A DNA stretch of 64,000 nt from Caproicibacter fermentans (GTDB lineage: Bacteria; Bacillota; Clostridia; Oscillospirales; Acutalibacteraceae). The position numbers and the translations under genes were made by a program. The first letter of the stretch is position 1. Each line of letters begins with the position of its first letter. Under the pieces are notes generated by a model. The model saw nothing but the letters and a program-made list of their open reading frames with translations, had not been told where the DNA came from and ran no database searches. Of this stretch, positions 24,091 to 33,125 are shown in pieces. Location: positions 62,001 to 126,000 of the forward strand of contig NZ_VWXL01000053.1 of assembly GCF_009746625.1 (NCBI RefSeq), read 5' to 3'.

Positions 24091-25623
24091 ATGGCGGAAA
24101 ATCCTTTGCAGACTGTCTTCCATACGGTATCCTATCGCCCGTTTGACGGCGGCGGGGAAAGGGATTCTCTTTTGGCCGCCGCGCGGGAAAAGGCGTTTTC
24201 CGGCAGCCCGGCGAAAGGCTCGGCGCGCGGGGTGGAAGCCGGGCGGATTATCCGCACGCGCTATAAGATCGGCGGGGGGGAATTCCGCTGGCGCAAGATT
24301 TCCGGCAAAACCGTGGTGCAGGAGGCGTTCCGCCGCCCGGACGGGTTTTGCCTTGTCAGCCGGAACCTTTCCGGAGAAATCGTATCCGAATCGGTGTACG
24401 GGCCTAAGCTTGAGTGGCTGCGCACCGCGTATTTCGCCGGGACCCCCGGCAGGCCGGAAGCCGTTCTGCGCCCGGGCGGGAACGGCATTGAACTCCTTTT
24501 ATTCGATGCGACCTCCGGCAGGTACCGCCGGGAGGAGCTGCTTCCCTGCCCGGTGGCTCCCGGAACGGCGGCGCAGAGCTATGTCAACAGCGCCGCGGGC
24601 GGCGAGCCCAAGGTGCTGGCTCGCACCAACGAGGGCCTTTTCTGCTACTGCGGGAGGGCGGAACGGGAAAAGCGCCTTGCCCTTTTCCGGCGGCTGGAGG
24701 AAAACGGCGGCGTTCCCGACCCCGACTGGACGGAGACGGACGGCGACGCGAAGCTGGAATTTTCCTACATACGAAACGACGGTACCGTTCCCGAACGGGC
24801 GGAAGAAAAAGGCCCGGCTGATTTTGCACGGGCGGCAGTGCCCGCGTTTGCCGCCCTCGCGGCTGCCCCGCACGCCCCGGAGGACCTGGATTCTTCGGAT
24901 TACGCGGTCGACCGGGAGGTTTTTTCGGTTGAACCGCCCATTCCCCGGCCGGTTCCGAATCCCATGCCCGCGCCGGAGCCCGCCCCCCTGCCGAATCCAG
25001 CCGCTCCGCCGCGGCCCGCGCCGACCAAATACGGAGTGGCCGCCAAGGGACTTGGCGGAAAAGTGGTTCATACCAGAAATCTGGAGAAGAAATCCGCGCG
25101 GATCGAACCCCTCTTCGGCGAGGGCCTGATTCCCGCGAAACGCATCGTCATCAGCGAAGCGGAGAGCTACCTGTATTTCGGCGAGCTGATCGGCGGGCTG
25201 CGGCAGGGGCAGGGCCGCACGCAGATGGAAAACGGGCACACCGCGTACGAGGGCGGGTACCTCGACGACAAGCGCGACGGCTTCGGCGTGTACTATTATA
25301 AATCCGGAAAGCTGTGCTATGCCGGGAACTGGAAGCGGAATCTGCGCGACGGCATGGGGGTCGCGTTCGGTTCCTCGGACGGCTCCGTGTTCATCGGCCG
25401 GTGGAAGGACGGCGTCCCCGGGCGCGGTTCCGCGTTCGACATGGAGGGCAACCTGCTCTACACCGGGGAATGGAAGGACGGCAAGCGCCACGGGCAGGGC
25501 ACCGAATACCGGGGCGGGCGGGTCGTGCGTTCCGGCGAGTGGCGCGACGGCGAATTTTACTCCGGATGGAGCCGCACACAGGCTCAATCCGACGGAACGG
25601 AGGGCGCGGGTGCGCTGGATTGA
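24091..25623 (+). CDS. MORN-repeat protein with unknown N-terminal domain
   Basis: 510 residues. The N-terminal about 270 residues match nothing I recognise and look like a beta-rich soluble domain. A proline/alanine-rich linker (about 281-312) follows. The C-terminal part (about 361-500) consists of six MORN-like repeats with the pattern Y-x-G-x-W-x-x-G-x-x-x-G-x-G, for example YTGEWKDGKRHGQGTEYRGG. MORN repeats usually bind lipids or other proteins. No signal peptide. The gene overlaps the next one by 14 bases, so the products likely act together. The DNA here is visibly more GC-rich than its surroundings, which hints at transfer or different selection. Confidence 0.85.
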   Translation: MAENPLQTVFHTVSYRPFDGGGERDSLLAAAREKAFSGSPAKGSARGVEAGRIIRTRYKIGGGEFRWRKISGKTVVQEAFRRPDGFCLVSRNLSGEIVSESVYGPKLEWLRTAYFAGTPGRPEAVLRPGGNGIELLLFDATSGRYRREELLPCPVAPGTAAQSYVNSAAGGEPKVLARTNEGLFCYCGRAEREKRLALFRRLEENGGVPDPDWTETDGDAKLEFSYIRNDGTVPERAEEKGPADFARAAVPAFAALAAAPHAPEDLDSSDYAVDREVFSVEPPIPRPVPNPMPAPEPAPLPNPAAPPRPAPTKYGVAAKGLGGKVVHTRNLEKKSARIEPLFGEGLIPAKRIVISEAESYLYFGELIGGLRQGQGRTQMENGHTAYEGGYLDDKRDGFGVYYYKSGKLCYAGNWKRNLRDGMGVAFGSSDGSVFIGRWKDGVPGRGSAFDMEGNLLYTGEWKDGKRHGQGTEYRGGRVVRSGEWRDGEFYSGWSRTQAQSDGTEGAGALD

Positions 25624-26908
25624 CCTGCACGACGTCGGCTGGGGCGAATGTATCGTTCTGGGCGGCGACCGCGGCGGAATCCTGATGGTCGACTGCGGCA
25701 GCAGTAATCTGAAGCTGGGGGAAAACGGGCCGGGATTTTACGAGTATGTCGCGGATTCGATCATTCCCCGGTACCGCGAAGCGGAAAGCCGCTCGTTTTT
25801 TCTGACCCATTGCCACCGCGACCATCTGTGCGGCCTGTGGAGGATTCTGGAAGCCGCGCCCGGCTATTTCGGCGCGCTGTACCTGCCGGTTCCTCCGGGC
25901 GGGGAGGAGGGCCGGCCCGTTCTGCTGGAATTCGCCCTGTACGCCGCGGCGTTTTTAAGCCGCCTGACCGGCTACGCGCGGGTGAATGTCTCCGTCCTCA
26001 CGCTGTTTACGCGCGCCGCGAGGCTCGCGGGGGCCGGCGCCGTGTTCCCCGTGCGGGAGGGCGACGGGTTCTTTCTGGACGGGGCGGAGTACGAGGTGAT
26101 CTGGCCGCCGGAAACCGGATTTGTGTATCCGCCGGAGCTGACCGAAGCCGTGGACGCGCTGGACGCGATGCTTTCCGCGCCGCTTCTTCCGCCGTGCGCG
26201 CGGGAGTTTCTGGCGCTGCGGGAGCGCTTCTGCGCCTCCTACCGTCATATGTGCTCCGCTTCGCCGGTGCGGGGGGAGGACGCGGAGGAAACGCGGGCGC
26301 TGTACAATCGGATCGAAGCCCTGATCCCCGAGCTGCTCCTGCTGCCCTGCGCCGGGGACGCGGCGGCGCTTCTGGCTGCCGGTGAAACGCAGGACGCGTA
26401 CTCCGGGGCTCTGAACGCCGCCTGCGCGGTGTTTCAGAACGTGCGGCGGGGCGGCCCCGGCCCGGACGACATTCTGATGACGGGGGACGCGCCGCCGGAA
26501 AGCATCCTCGCGGCTTCCGCGCGGATGTACGACGGGTATTCCGTGCTGAAAGCGCCGCACCACGGCACGGCGGGGTATTTCTTCCCGCTGGAAATCGCGG
26601 CGGACCACATCCTCATCAGCAACGGGCCGTACCGGGGCGGCGGCGAAATCGCTTCCGGCTATGCTGAACTGCCCGCCGTCCGCCACTGCTCCGGGAACGC
26701 GGCCTGTTCTTATTATAAGGAATACGGTTCCTGCTGCAACCGCCTGGCCCTGTGCGGCGCGCCGCCCGGCGGGGCGATCCTGCCCGTCCGCTGCCCCGCC
26801 GCGGCCCGCCCCGGCGCCCGGCCCCCTTGCCGTGTCCGCGTGGTGTCCCGCGAAAAGAATCTTTCCTGTCTTTGCGACGCCGGTCGGCGGGCACAAAAAA
26901 ATTTTTAG
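25610..26908 (+). CDS. Metallo-beta-lactamase-fold hydrolase (ComEC-like MBL domain)
   Basis: 432 residues from GTG 25610, chosen because GGAGG lies five bases upstream and the family fold starts at once (RWIDLHDVGWGECIVLGG). Metal motif H-x-H-x-D-H is present (residues 67-72, THCHRDHLCGLW), then a later LMTGDAPPES and the APHHGTAG histidines (317-318), as in the MBL domain of ComEC and related stand-alone enzymes. No membrane segment. A nuclease or phosphodiesterase activity is plausible but unproven. The last 60 residues are cysteine/proline-rich and atypical. It overlaps the MORN gene. Confidence 0.85.
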   Translation: MRWIDLHDVGWGECIVLGGDRGGILMVDCGSSNLKLGENGPGFYEYVADSIIPRYREAESRSFFLTHCHRDHLCGLWRILEAAPGYFGALYLPVPPGGEEGRPVLLEFALYAAAFLSRLTGYARVNVSVLTLFTRAARLAGAGAVFPVREGDGFFLDGAEYEVIWPPETGFVYPPELTEAVDALDAMLSAPLLPPCAREFLALRERFCASYRHMCSASPVRGEDAEETRALYNRIEALIPELLLLPCAGDAAALLAAGETQDAYSGALNAACAVFQNVRRGGPGPDDILMTGDAPPESILAASARMYDGYSVLKAPHHGTAGYFFPLEIAADHILISNGPYRGGGEIASGYAELPAVRHCSGNAACSYYKEYGSCCNRLALCGAPPGGAILPVRCPAAARPGARPPCRVRVVSREKNLSCLCDAGRRAQKNF

Positions 26909-27118
26909 GGTATGGGAAAAATTTTCACGGAATTTTTCCAAAGAAACCGGCATAAAATTCCTAAGCGGGGACATCCCGCGGGCGGCTGTCTCAGCCGGTA
27001 AAAAAATCTCATCGCCGCGCTTCCAATTTCTTCCGGAGAAAATGAAGAATTTGGCTTAAAATCTGTAAAAATCATAGCGAAAGTGCAAATTTTATTAAAA
27101 AATATATCCACAATGTAC
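26909..27118. other. Intergenic stretch before the S-layer-like gene
   Basis: No gene is supported here. The first half is mixed composition, with G/C and A-runs; the second half (about 27060-27118) is AT-rich and leads into the promoter. No clear terminator for the MBL gene is visible. Confidence 0.5.
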
Positions 27119-27147
27119 TTGACATTAAGTACCAAATATCTTATAAT
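27119..27147 (+). promoter_or_regulatory. Strong promoter of the S-layer-like gene
   Basis: TTGACA, exact 17-base spacer, TATAAT, consensus in both boxes, in an AT-rich stretch. The predicted leader is about 170 bases long. Long untranslated leaders are common for highly expressed surface-layer mRNAs. Confidence 0.9.
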
Positions 27148-27153
27148 CCAATT

Positions 27154-27323
27154 AAACATATGAGCGGTGCTTGTGGTCGCCGCGCTCAGGCGCGCTGTGG
27201 GGCGCGGGGAAAGCGGGTATCGTTTTCAGTCAAGGGCCTTGCGGTCCGCGGCTAAGATGTATGTTAAAATTCTCATAGCACACGCAAATGCACAACGAAC
27301 TATTTTAAGGAGGACAAAAAAGG
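27154..27323 (+). promoter_or_regulatory. Long 5' leader of the S-layer-like gene
   Basis: About 170 bases between the predicted transcription start and ATG 27324. It contains a GC-rich self-complementary patch around 27178-27215 and a strong AAGGAGGA ribosome site just before the ATG. It may stabilise the transcript, but no known riboswitch is seen. Confidence 0.5.
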
Positions 27324-30209
27324 ATGAAAAAATTCAGAGGAAAAGCTCTGGCAGCACTGCTTTCATTAGCACTGATTGCCTCAAGCCTTCCGGTAACCCT
27401 CGCATCCGCTTCCACAAGAAGCATGAGCGGAATCGTCAATAACCAGAAAGAAGATGACATCTATCTGGTGAACGGCGGTAAGAGCAGAGAAGTCGATTTG
27501 ACGAACTTTCTTGTTGACAGCGACACGCTCGTGACAAACACCAGGGAAGAAGTGGATAATCCGAAGATTGCCGCGATTTCTCATGTTTCCGGCGACAGCC
27601 TCGTTTCGCTCAGCTTGGAGGGCGATGATGACGACACCGCCAAATTAAAGCTGAAAAGTTCCACGAAGGATGGCACGGAAGTAATTTCCATTTTGTACAA
27701 AGGCGATTATTCAGACAGCGACACCGACACGGACTATACCGTTAAGGCAAGAAAAAATTTAACGGTTCATGTCTTTGACAAAGACGCGCCGGTATTCGGC
27801 AAGGTGTCTTCGGGCGATGGCATTAAAGCCGGTAAAGCTCCCGATGATCTGGATACATTTGCGAAAACCAGAAACACAAAAGCACAAGTCGGCATTTTTG
27901 CCGCTGAACCTGAAAGCGATACCAGCGCGTTGGCGGTTTATAAGTCGGTTCAGCTGACCGCGATAACTTCTGGAAAACTTGATGCTGATGACTTAGGTGC
28001 GGTCAAGGATAAGGACGGCACGTATGTTCCGACATACTCGATCGAAATTACCAGCGGCGACAGCGATGTTCATCTTGAGTCGAACCTTAATAAGGATGAC
28101 AAATCAACAAAGCTTGTGAAAACAACAACCAGCGAAGGTGTCACGGTCACGATCGGCAAGACTCTTAATGATGCCAAAACATCTTATACAAGAGATGCGA
28201 GCACGACCAATGTGACATTCACCCTGAAAAAGGTTGGCGAAGACGGCTCTGTTTCCTCCGCTTCCGGTGATAAGTACACACTGAAAACCAAAGTGGAAGA
28301 TAAGGTCGATGTTAAAACTGCATACGAGAATATCCATGATGGTGAATCTGAAGGCATGCCGACCAGCTTCACGATCGAAAAAGACGGAAAGACAAGAATC
28401 AAGGACCTGAAGGAAGACACCGATTCAGACAGCAAGAATCTGGATGTAACGAATTCGATCGTTGTTTTCCCGGATACTACTACTAAAGTTACAGTCGACG
28501 AAAAGACAAACCTGAAGGGCATTGAAGGAACCGTAGGCACAAAAGACTCGGGCGGTTTGGTTATCGGCGATGCGCGCGTAGGGTATGTTGATGTTGACTG
28601 CGGCAACGTAGAACTTTCCGACGGTAAAGTCGGCGATATCACCACGTCTGGCGCGACCGGCAAAGTTACAATCAACAGCGGTTCCGCTGGAAAAATTAAA
28701 ACTACAGACTGCACCAATGGGGCACCTAGTGATGTAAAAATTGCCGGCGGCACGGTTGGCGATGTAAGCACGAACGGCACGATTGATGTTGATTCCAATG
28801 ATGAGGACACCAAGGTAGTCACGGGAACATTGGAGGCTCCGGTTATCGATGTTTACTCTGACGAGTCTGCTGTGACAATCGGTGGATTGAAAGCGAAAGA
28901 TGATGGTACTCTTACCGTTAAGGGCGACAGTGCCACGATCAAGTCGATTGATTTGGATTCTTATGAGAGCACCCTTGCTCTTGGCGACGATGACGATGCG
29001 TTCACAGGTTCGGTTCCCGCTCCTAAGAATGCAACAAAGGGTACGATTGAGACTGCCAATGAAGACACAAAGGCTACTATTTCCGGTGATGTCGATGTTG
29101 ATACGATTAACCTTGACAGCGACACAACCACAGTTTTTCCGAATAAGATTACAGTACAGACAGTGGAAGGCGACGGCAGCATGGTCGTTAAGGCTGGCGA
29201 TATGTATGTTTCCGGCAGCGTTTCCGGCACAAAGCTAAAGCTTTCCGATTCTACTCTTGCGGCAGGCACGACCGTTTTCAAGGCCGCTGCCGATGAAGTA
29301 GACACCGATGATTTTGATTGCTACGGCTTTACGCTTACTAAATCCGAAGGCAATTCCGTTGATACCTTTAAGATCGATACGCTGAGCTTTGCCGGACTTC
29401 AGATCAACAAATCTTCTTCCAGCATTGCGAAAGGTCAGTCCGAAACCTTTACGGCTTCCGCTTATCCGGGCGGCACTTCCCTTCCGGCGGGTTACACCAT
29501 CGGCTGGGAGCTTGACGGCGGCAGCAGCGACGTGTTCACGATGACTTCTTCCGGCAACACGGCTACGGTTACGGTCAATTCGATTGATCCGGACTTTGCT
29601 TCTGAAAACCACACCGGTTTGACCGCAAAGCTTTACGATGCCGACGGTTATGAAGTCGACAGCGAAGATTACGGCGATGCAGTCTGCAACATTACCGCTA
29701 CGGAAGTTCCGGCAATTCAGTCCGACACGACGAAAGACTTTACACTGGCTCCTGGCGCTTCCTATCAGTTCAAGATCACAGCTCCGACAGCTCCGGTCAT
29801 GACTGCTGGTTCCGCTGGTGTCATCAGCTCCATTACAAACGTTGGCAAATCCGGCAACGATTATTTCATTAAGATCACTGCTGCCGCAAACGCTAACGGC
29901 AAAGCAACCGGCATCTATGTAAACGGCACGAAGCTTCTGGTTGTCACTGTTTCCGGTGCCCAGACCTTCAAGAGCGACACAACGTCTGCTCTTACCGTGA
30001 AAAAGGGTGCTTCTTACCAGTATGGCATTACCACGAACAACGGCGCGGCCCCGACCTTTACGCTTGGTTCTTCCAATGTGTTCCACTATGAACTGGCTGG
30101 ACACAACGGCAGCACATACTTCTTCAAAATAACTGCTGTCGGCGCTGTGGGCGCACAGACCGGCGTATATGTTAACGGCACTAAGGTGAACGTTGCTAAG
30201 GTTGGTTAA
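27324..30209 (+). CDS. Large secreted surface-layer-like protein
   Basis: 961 residues with a clear signal peptide (KKFRGKALAALLSLALIAS..., cut near ASA-STRS). The mature protein is very acidic and rich in Asp, Thr, Ser, Gly and Val. The middle (about 380-690) has short repeats of alternating Val/Ile and Gly/Asp, suggesting a beta-solenoid. The C-terminus holds two copies of an about 80-residue repeat (800-883, 884-961) with GASYQ-(F/Y)-x-I-T, YF-(I/F)-KIT and TG-(I/V)-YVNGTK. No SLH or LPXTG anchor is visible. Consensus promoter, long leader and strong ribosome site point to very high expression, so an S-layer or major wall protein is likely. Confidence 0.8.
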   Translation: MKKFRGKALAALLSLALIASSLPVTLASASTRSMSGIVNNQKEDDIYLVNGGKSREVDLTNFLVDSDTLVTNTREEVDNPKIAAISHVSGDSLVSLSLEGDDDDTAKLKLKSSTKDGTEVISILYKGDYSDSDTDTDYTVKARKNLTVHVFDKDAPVFGKVSSGDGIKAGKAPDDLDTFAKTRNTKAQVGIFAAEPESDTSALAVYKSVQLTAITSGKLDADDLGAVKDKDGTYVPTYSIEITSGDSDVHLESNLNKDDKSTKLVKTTTSEGVTVTIGKTLNDAKTSYTRDASTTNVTFTLKKVGEDGSVSSASGDKYTLKTKVEDKVDVKTAYENIHDGESEGMPTSFTIEKDGKTRIKDLKEDTDSDSKNLDVTNSIVVFPDTTTKVTVDEKTNLKGIEGTVGTKDSGGLVIGDARVGYVDVDCGNVELSDGKVGDITTSGATGKVTINSGSAGKIKTTDCTNGAPSDVKIAGGTVGDVSTNGTIDVDSNDEDTKVVTGTLEAPVIDVYSDESAVTIGGLKAKDDGTLTVKGDSATIKSIDLDSYESTLALGDDDDAFTGSVPAPKNATKGTIETANEDTKATISGDVDVDTINLDSDTTTVFPNKITVQTVEGDGSMVVKAGDMYVSGSVSGTKLKLSDSTLAAGTTVFKAAADEVDTDDFDCYGFTLTKSEGNSVDTFKIDTLSFAGLQINKSSSSIAKGQSETFTASAYPGGTSLPAGYTIGWELDGGSSDVFTMTSSGNTATVTVNSIDPDFASENHTGLTAKLYDADGYEVDSEDYGDAVCNITATEVPAIQSDTTKDFTLAPGASYQFKITAPTAPVMTAGSAGVISSITNVGKSGNDYFIKITAAANANGKATGIYVNGTKLLVVTVSGAQTFKSDTTSALTVKKGASYQYGITTNNGAAPTFTLGSSNVFHYELAGHNGSTYFFKITAVGAVGAQTGVYVNGTKVNVAKVG
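29721..30206 (+). repeat. Two tandem C-terminal protein repeats in the S-layer-like gene
   Basis: Repeat 1 spans residues 800-883 and repeat 2 residues 884-961. Both begin SDTT, share GASYQ, an internal SG/GS-x-YF-KIT block and end near YVNGTK. The similarity is clear in protein but not exact in DNA, so the duplication is old. They could be wall-binding or self-assembly modules. Confidence 0.8.
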
Positions 30210-30269
30210 GCAAAACCCCCTAAACAAAACAATTACTGACTCAACAAATTAGTAAGTTGTATTTGCGTG

Positions 30270-30301
30270 GCGGCGGTTTGGGTGAAAGCTCAGGCCGCCG
30301 C
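30270..30301 (+). terminator. Hairpin after the S-layer-like gene
   Basis: GCGGCGG and CCGCCGC arms with an 18-base loop, followed only by TTTG. It could protect the mRNA 3' end or act as a weak terminator. Confidence 0.5.
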
Positions 30302-30395
30302 TTTGTGCGAATCATATGGGAAGAGACGTTGAAAAGGAGCCGCCGGGCCCGTACAGCGCAGATTTGAAGCGGGCACAGCAAGGCGGCTGATAAGG

Positions 30396-30436
30396 GAGAA
30401 CGCGAAGAAACATCTTCGCGTTCTCTTGCTTTTTTT
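30396..30436 (+). terminator. Strong terminator before algI
   Basis: A 13-bp perfect stem (GAGAACGCGAAGA / TCTTCGCGTTCTC) with a 4-base loop, followed by TTGCTTTTTTT. Confidence 0.93.
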
Positions 30437-30495
30437 AATCAATGCTCTTAAAATAGAAAGGGATAAAAAATCGGGAGAAAGGACTCGAAATACAT

Positions 30496-31887
30496 ATGTT
30501 ATTCAGCAGTCTGTTTTTTATTTTTATCTTTCTTCCGGTTTCGCTCGCGGCGTATTATCTTCTGCCGCGCAAATGGAGAAACCTGTGCCTGTTCGTGTTC
30601 AGCCTGGTCTTCTATGCCTGGGGCGAGCCGGTTTATGTCTTCCTGATGCTGTTTACCGCCGTGTTCGATTACGCGGTGGGAACGCTTCTGGAGCGGTTTG
30701 CGGGCCGTCCGGGCCCGCGCAGGGCGGTGCTTGCGTTCGGAATTTGCGTCAACCTAGGCATGCTGGCTTATTTCAAATATGCCGCGCTTTTTGTTTCTAC
30801 CGTGAATTCCGCGTTTTCTCTCTCGATTCCGGTTCCGGCCGCCGCGCTGCCGATCGGAATTTCGTTCTATACCTTTGAATCCCTTTCCTATGCGATCGAT
30901 ATTTACCGCGGCGAAGCGCCCGCGCAGAAAAGCCTGATCGATTTTGGAACCTACGTGTCCTTTTTTCCGCACCTGATTTCCGGGCCGATCATCCAGTATA
31001 AAGAGATGCAGGCGCAGCTTCGCGGCAGGACGGAGTCCATGGAGCATGTGACGGAGGGGGCGCTGCGGTTTCTGCACGGCCTGTTTAAAAAGGTGCTGCT
31101 TGCGAACAATCTTGCGCTGATTGCGGACAAGGTTCAGTATTTCGGGCATCCCTCCGCTTTAAGCGCATGGCTGGGCGCGCTTGCTTTTACCTTTCAGATC
31201 TACTTTGATTTTTCGGGCTATACCGACATGGCCATCGGCCTTGGCAGGATGTTCGGCTTTATCCTGCCGGAAAATTTCAATCTGCCGTACAGCTCTCGCA
31301 GCGCCTCCGACTTCTGGCGCCGCTGGCACATGACGCTGGGCCGCTGGTTCCGCGACTACCTTTATATTCCGCTTGGCGGCAACCGGTGCTCCACCGTAAA
31401 GCTTGTCCGGAATCTTGCCGTCGTGTGGGTTCTGACGGGCTTTTGGCACGGTTCCAGCTGGAATTTTGCGGTCTGGGGCGCGTATTGGGGCTTTTTAATC
31501 ATATGTGAGAAATTGTTCCTGCAAAAATGGCTGGACCGCATTCCCGTGTTTTTTCAATGGTTGTACGCATTTTTGGCGGCGGTTGTGGGATGGGTGTTCT
31601 TTTCGTACACGGATCTTCGCGCCGCGTGCGGCGTGGTCGCGGCGATGTTCGGCTTTTCCGGTGGGACGGATTCCCTCGGCGTGTACGCGCTGATCACCGG
31701 CGCGCCGATCCTTCTGCTTGCGGCGCTGTTCTGCACGCCGTATCCCGCCAGGCTGCTGGGGTGGCTTGACCGGAAGGGAAGAACCGGGCTTGCGCTGCGA
31801 AGCGCGGGTATGACGGTGCTGTTCCTGCTCTCGATTGCCGCTCTTGTCGATAATTCCTACAATCCGTTTTTATATTTCCGTTTTTGA
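30496..31887 (+). CDS. algI: AlgI/DltB-like membrane O-acyltransferase (MBOAT)
   Basis: 463 residues with about 10-12 membrane segments. Starts MLFSSLFFIFIFLPVSLAAYYLLP, the usual AlgI opening; FYTFESLSYAIDIYRGE, YFDFSGYTDMAIGLGRMFG and the catalytic-histidine region TGFWHGSSWNF are all present. It carries acyl groups across the membrane for O-acetylation of an exported glycan. The DHHW gene that follows supplies the likely extracellular transfer enzyme. The glycan target is unknown; no alginate genes are present, so 'alginate' is only a family name. Confidence 0.93.
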   Translation: MLFSSLFFIFIFLPVSLAAYYLLPRKWRNLCLFVFSLVFYAWGEPVYVFLMLFTAVFDYAVGTLLERFAGRPGPRRAVLAFGICVNLGMLAYFKYAALFVSTVNSAFSLSIPVPAAALPIGISFYTFESLSYAIDIYRGEAPAQKSLIDFGTYVSFFPHLISGPIIQYKEMQAQLRGRTESMEHVTEGALRFLHGLFKKVLLANNLALIADKVQYFGHPSALSAWLGALAFTFQIYFDFSGYTDMAIGLGRMFGFILPENFNLPYSSRSASDFWRRWHMTLGRWFRDYLYIPLGGNRCSTVKLVRNLAVVWVLTGFWHGSSWNFAVWGAYWGFLIICEKLFLQKWLDRIPVFFQWLYAFLAAVVGWVFFSYTDLRAACGVVAAMFGFSGGTDSLGVYALITGAPILLLAALFCTPYPARLLGWLDRKGRTGLALRSAGMTVLFLLSIAALVDNSYNPFLYFRF

Positions 31888-31899
31888 CGGGGGACGCTG

Positions 31900-33087
31900 A
31901 TGAACAGATTGAGAAAAGTGCAACTGAAAAGGTTCGTCTGCCGGCCGGCGGCACTCGCGGCTGCGTTCTTGCTTGCCGCCGCGATCTTAGTCGGTGTATT
32001 TTGGCTGGCGGCTGCGCCGAAACAGACGTTTTCGGAAAATGAAAACAGAGCTCTGGAACCGACGCCGGTTCCGACTCTGGACACCGTTTTGGACGGGCGC
32101 TTTATGAAATCGGCTGAAAATTACGTCGGCGACCATTTCCCGCTGCGCAATACCTTTGTCACGCTGAATACGGCGGAGCAGCTGATGCTCGGCAAGCGCG
32201 ACCTTGCGGCGGATTACGGTTCGATCCCCGCGGAGGGCGGCGTATACTTCGGAAAAAACGATCATATTTACGAGGTTCTTCTGCCGGATAGAACCGGAAT
32301 CTTTCAGAAAAACGCGGAAGCACTCGCGCAATTCGCGGAAAAATCCGGTTTGCGGCTCACGATCCTTCCGGTGCCCTCCGGCTCTCAGGAGCAGTCTGAG
32401 AACCTTCCGTACTCAGCGCCGAACCATGACCAGCATCAGGAACTGGAGGAGCTGGAACAGACCGTGGGAGGAAAAGCAAAGGTAGTCGACCTGTTTTCCA
32501 GCTTGAGTTTGAAAACGGGTCGGGATTACTATTTTAAAACCGATCATCACTGGAATACCGAGGGGGCCTACGTCGGCTATCGGGCGCTTGCCGCCGCGAT
32601 GGGCTTTGACAGCCTGCCCAAAAGCGCGTTTATTTTTCAGGCTGTGCCGCAGCCATTTTATGGGACGCTCTATTCCAAGGCGGTCAACACATGGCAGAAG
32701 CCGGATACGCTGGTTCTCCCGTATACAAAGGAAAAATCCGCCGTTACACAGGTGACCGGCAAAAAAACGCATCTCGGGATTTACTGGGATCAGTATTTGA
32801 ACAGTAAGGACAAATACTCTGTTTACCTTGGCGGAAATCCTTCGGTAACAGTGGTTAAGAATCCAGAGGCAAAGGGCGGCAAGCTGCTTTTGATCAAGGA
32901 CTCATTTGCAAATTCGATGATTCCTTACCTGTCGCAGAATTTCTCAGAAATCCACATGATCGATTTACGCTATTACAATCTGGATATTTATAAATATATA
33001 CAACAAAACGGAATCGATCAGGCCGCAGCAATTTACAGTATTAAGCAGCTTTGCGATGTCTCCATCGCGAATAAGCTCAGCAGGTAG
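31900..33087 (+). CDS. DHHW-family (AlgJ/AlgX-like) O-acetyltransferase partner
   Basis: 395 residues. One N-terminal membrane anchor (about 17-37) places the rest outside. The family motif TDHHWNTEGAY and the later LLIKDSFANSMIPYL supply the Asp/His and Ser of an SGNH-like active site. It would transfer acetyl groups delivered by AlgI to a cell-surface glycan. It is 12 bases downstream of algI. The position after the S-layer-like gene suggests modification of the wall or S-layer glycan; that link is inference. Confidence 0.9.
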   Translation: MNRLRKVQLKRFVCRPAALAAAFLLAAAILVGVFWLAAAPKQTFSENENRALEPTPVPTLDTVLDGRFMKSAENYVGDHFPLRNTFVTLNTAEQLMLGKRDLAADYGSIPAEGGVYFGKNDHIYEVLLPDRTGIFQKNAEALAQFAEKSGLRLTILPVPSGSQEQSENLPYSAPNHDQHQELEELEQTVGGKAKVVDLFSSLSLKTGRDYYFKTDHHWNTEGAYVGYRALAAAMGFDSLPKSAFIFQAVPQPFYGTLYSKAVNTWQKPDTLVLPYTKEKSAVTQVTGKKTHLGIYWDQYLNSKDKYSVYLGGNPSVTVVKNPEAKGGKLLLIKDSFANSMIPYLSQNFSEIHMIDLRYYNLDIYKYIQQNGIDQAAAIYSIKQLCDVSIANKLSR

Positions 33088-33096
33088 AGAAAGGGA

Positions 33097-33125
33097 CAGG
33101 GCGGTTTTATCCGCCCTGTTTTGTT
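33097..33125. terminator. Bidirectional terminator between the DHHW gene and spoIID
   Basis: An 8-bp stem (CAGGGCGG / CCGCCCTG) with a 6-base loop, followed by TTTTGTT on the plus strand; the minus strand has a weaker T tract. It lies between convergent genes. Confidence 0.8.

Noticed and set aside
24499-25587. 362-codon minus-strand frame antisense to the MORN gene
   Set aside because: Same GC effect; no ribosome site or family signature.
25955-26974. 339-codon minus-strand frame in the GC-rich block
   Set aside because: High GC content creates long spurious frames; the product is Arg/Gly-rich and lies antisense to the MBL gene.
29235-30227. 330-codon minus-strand frame antisense to the S-layer-like gene
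   Set aside because: Arises from the biased codons of the surface gene; no start site or family signature.
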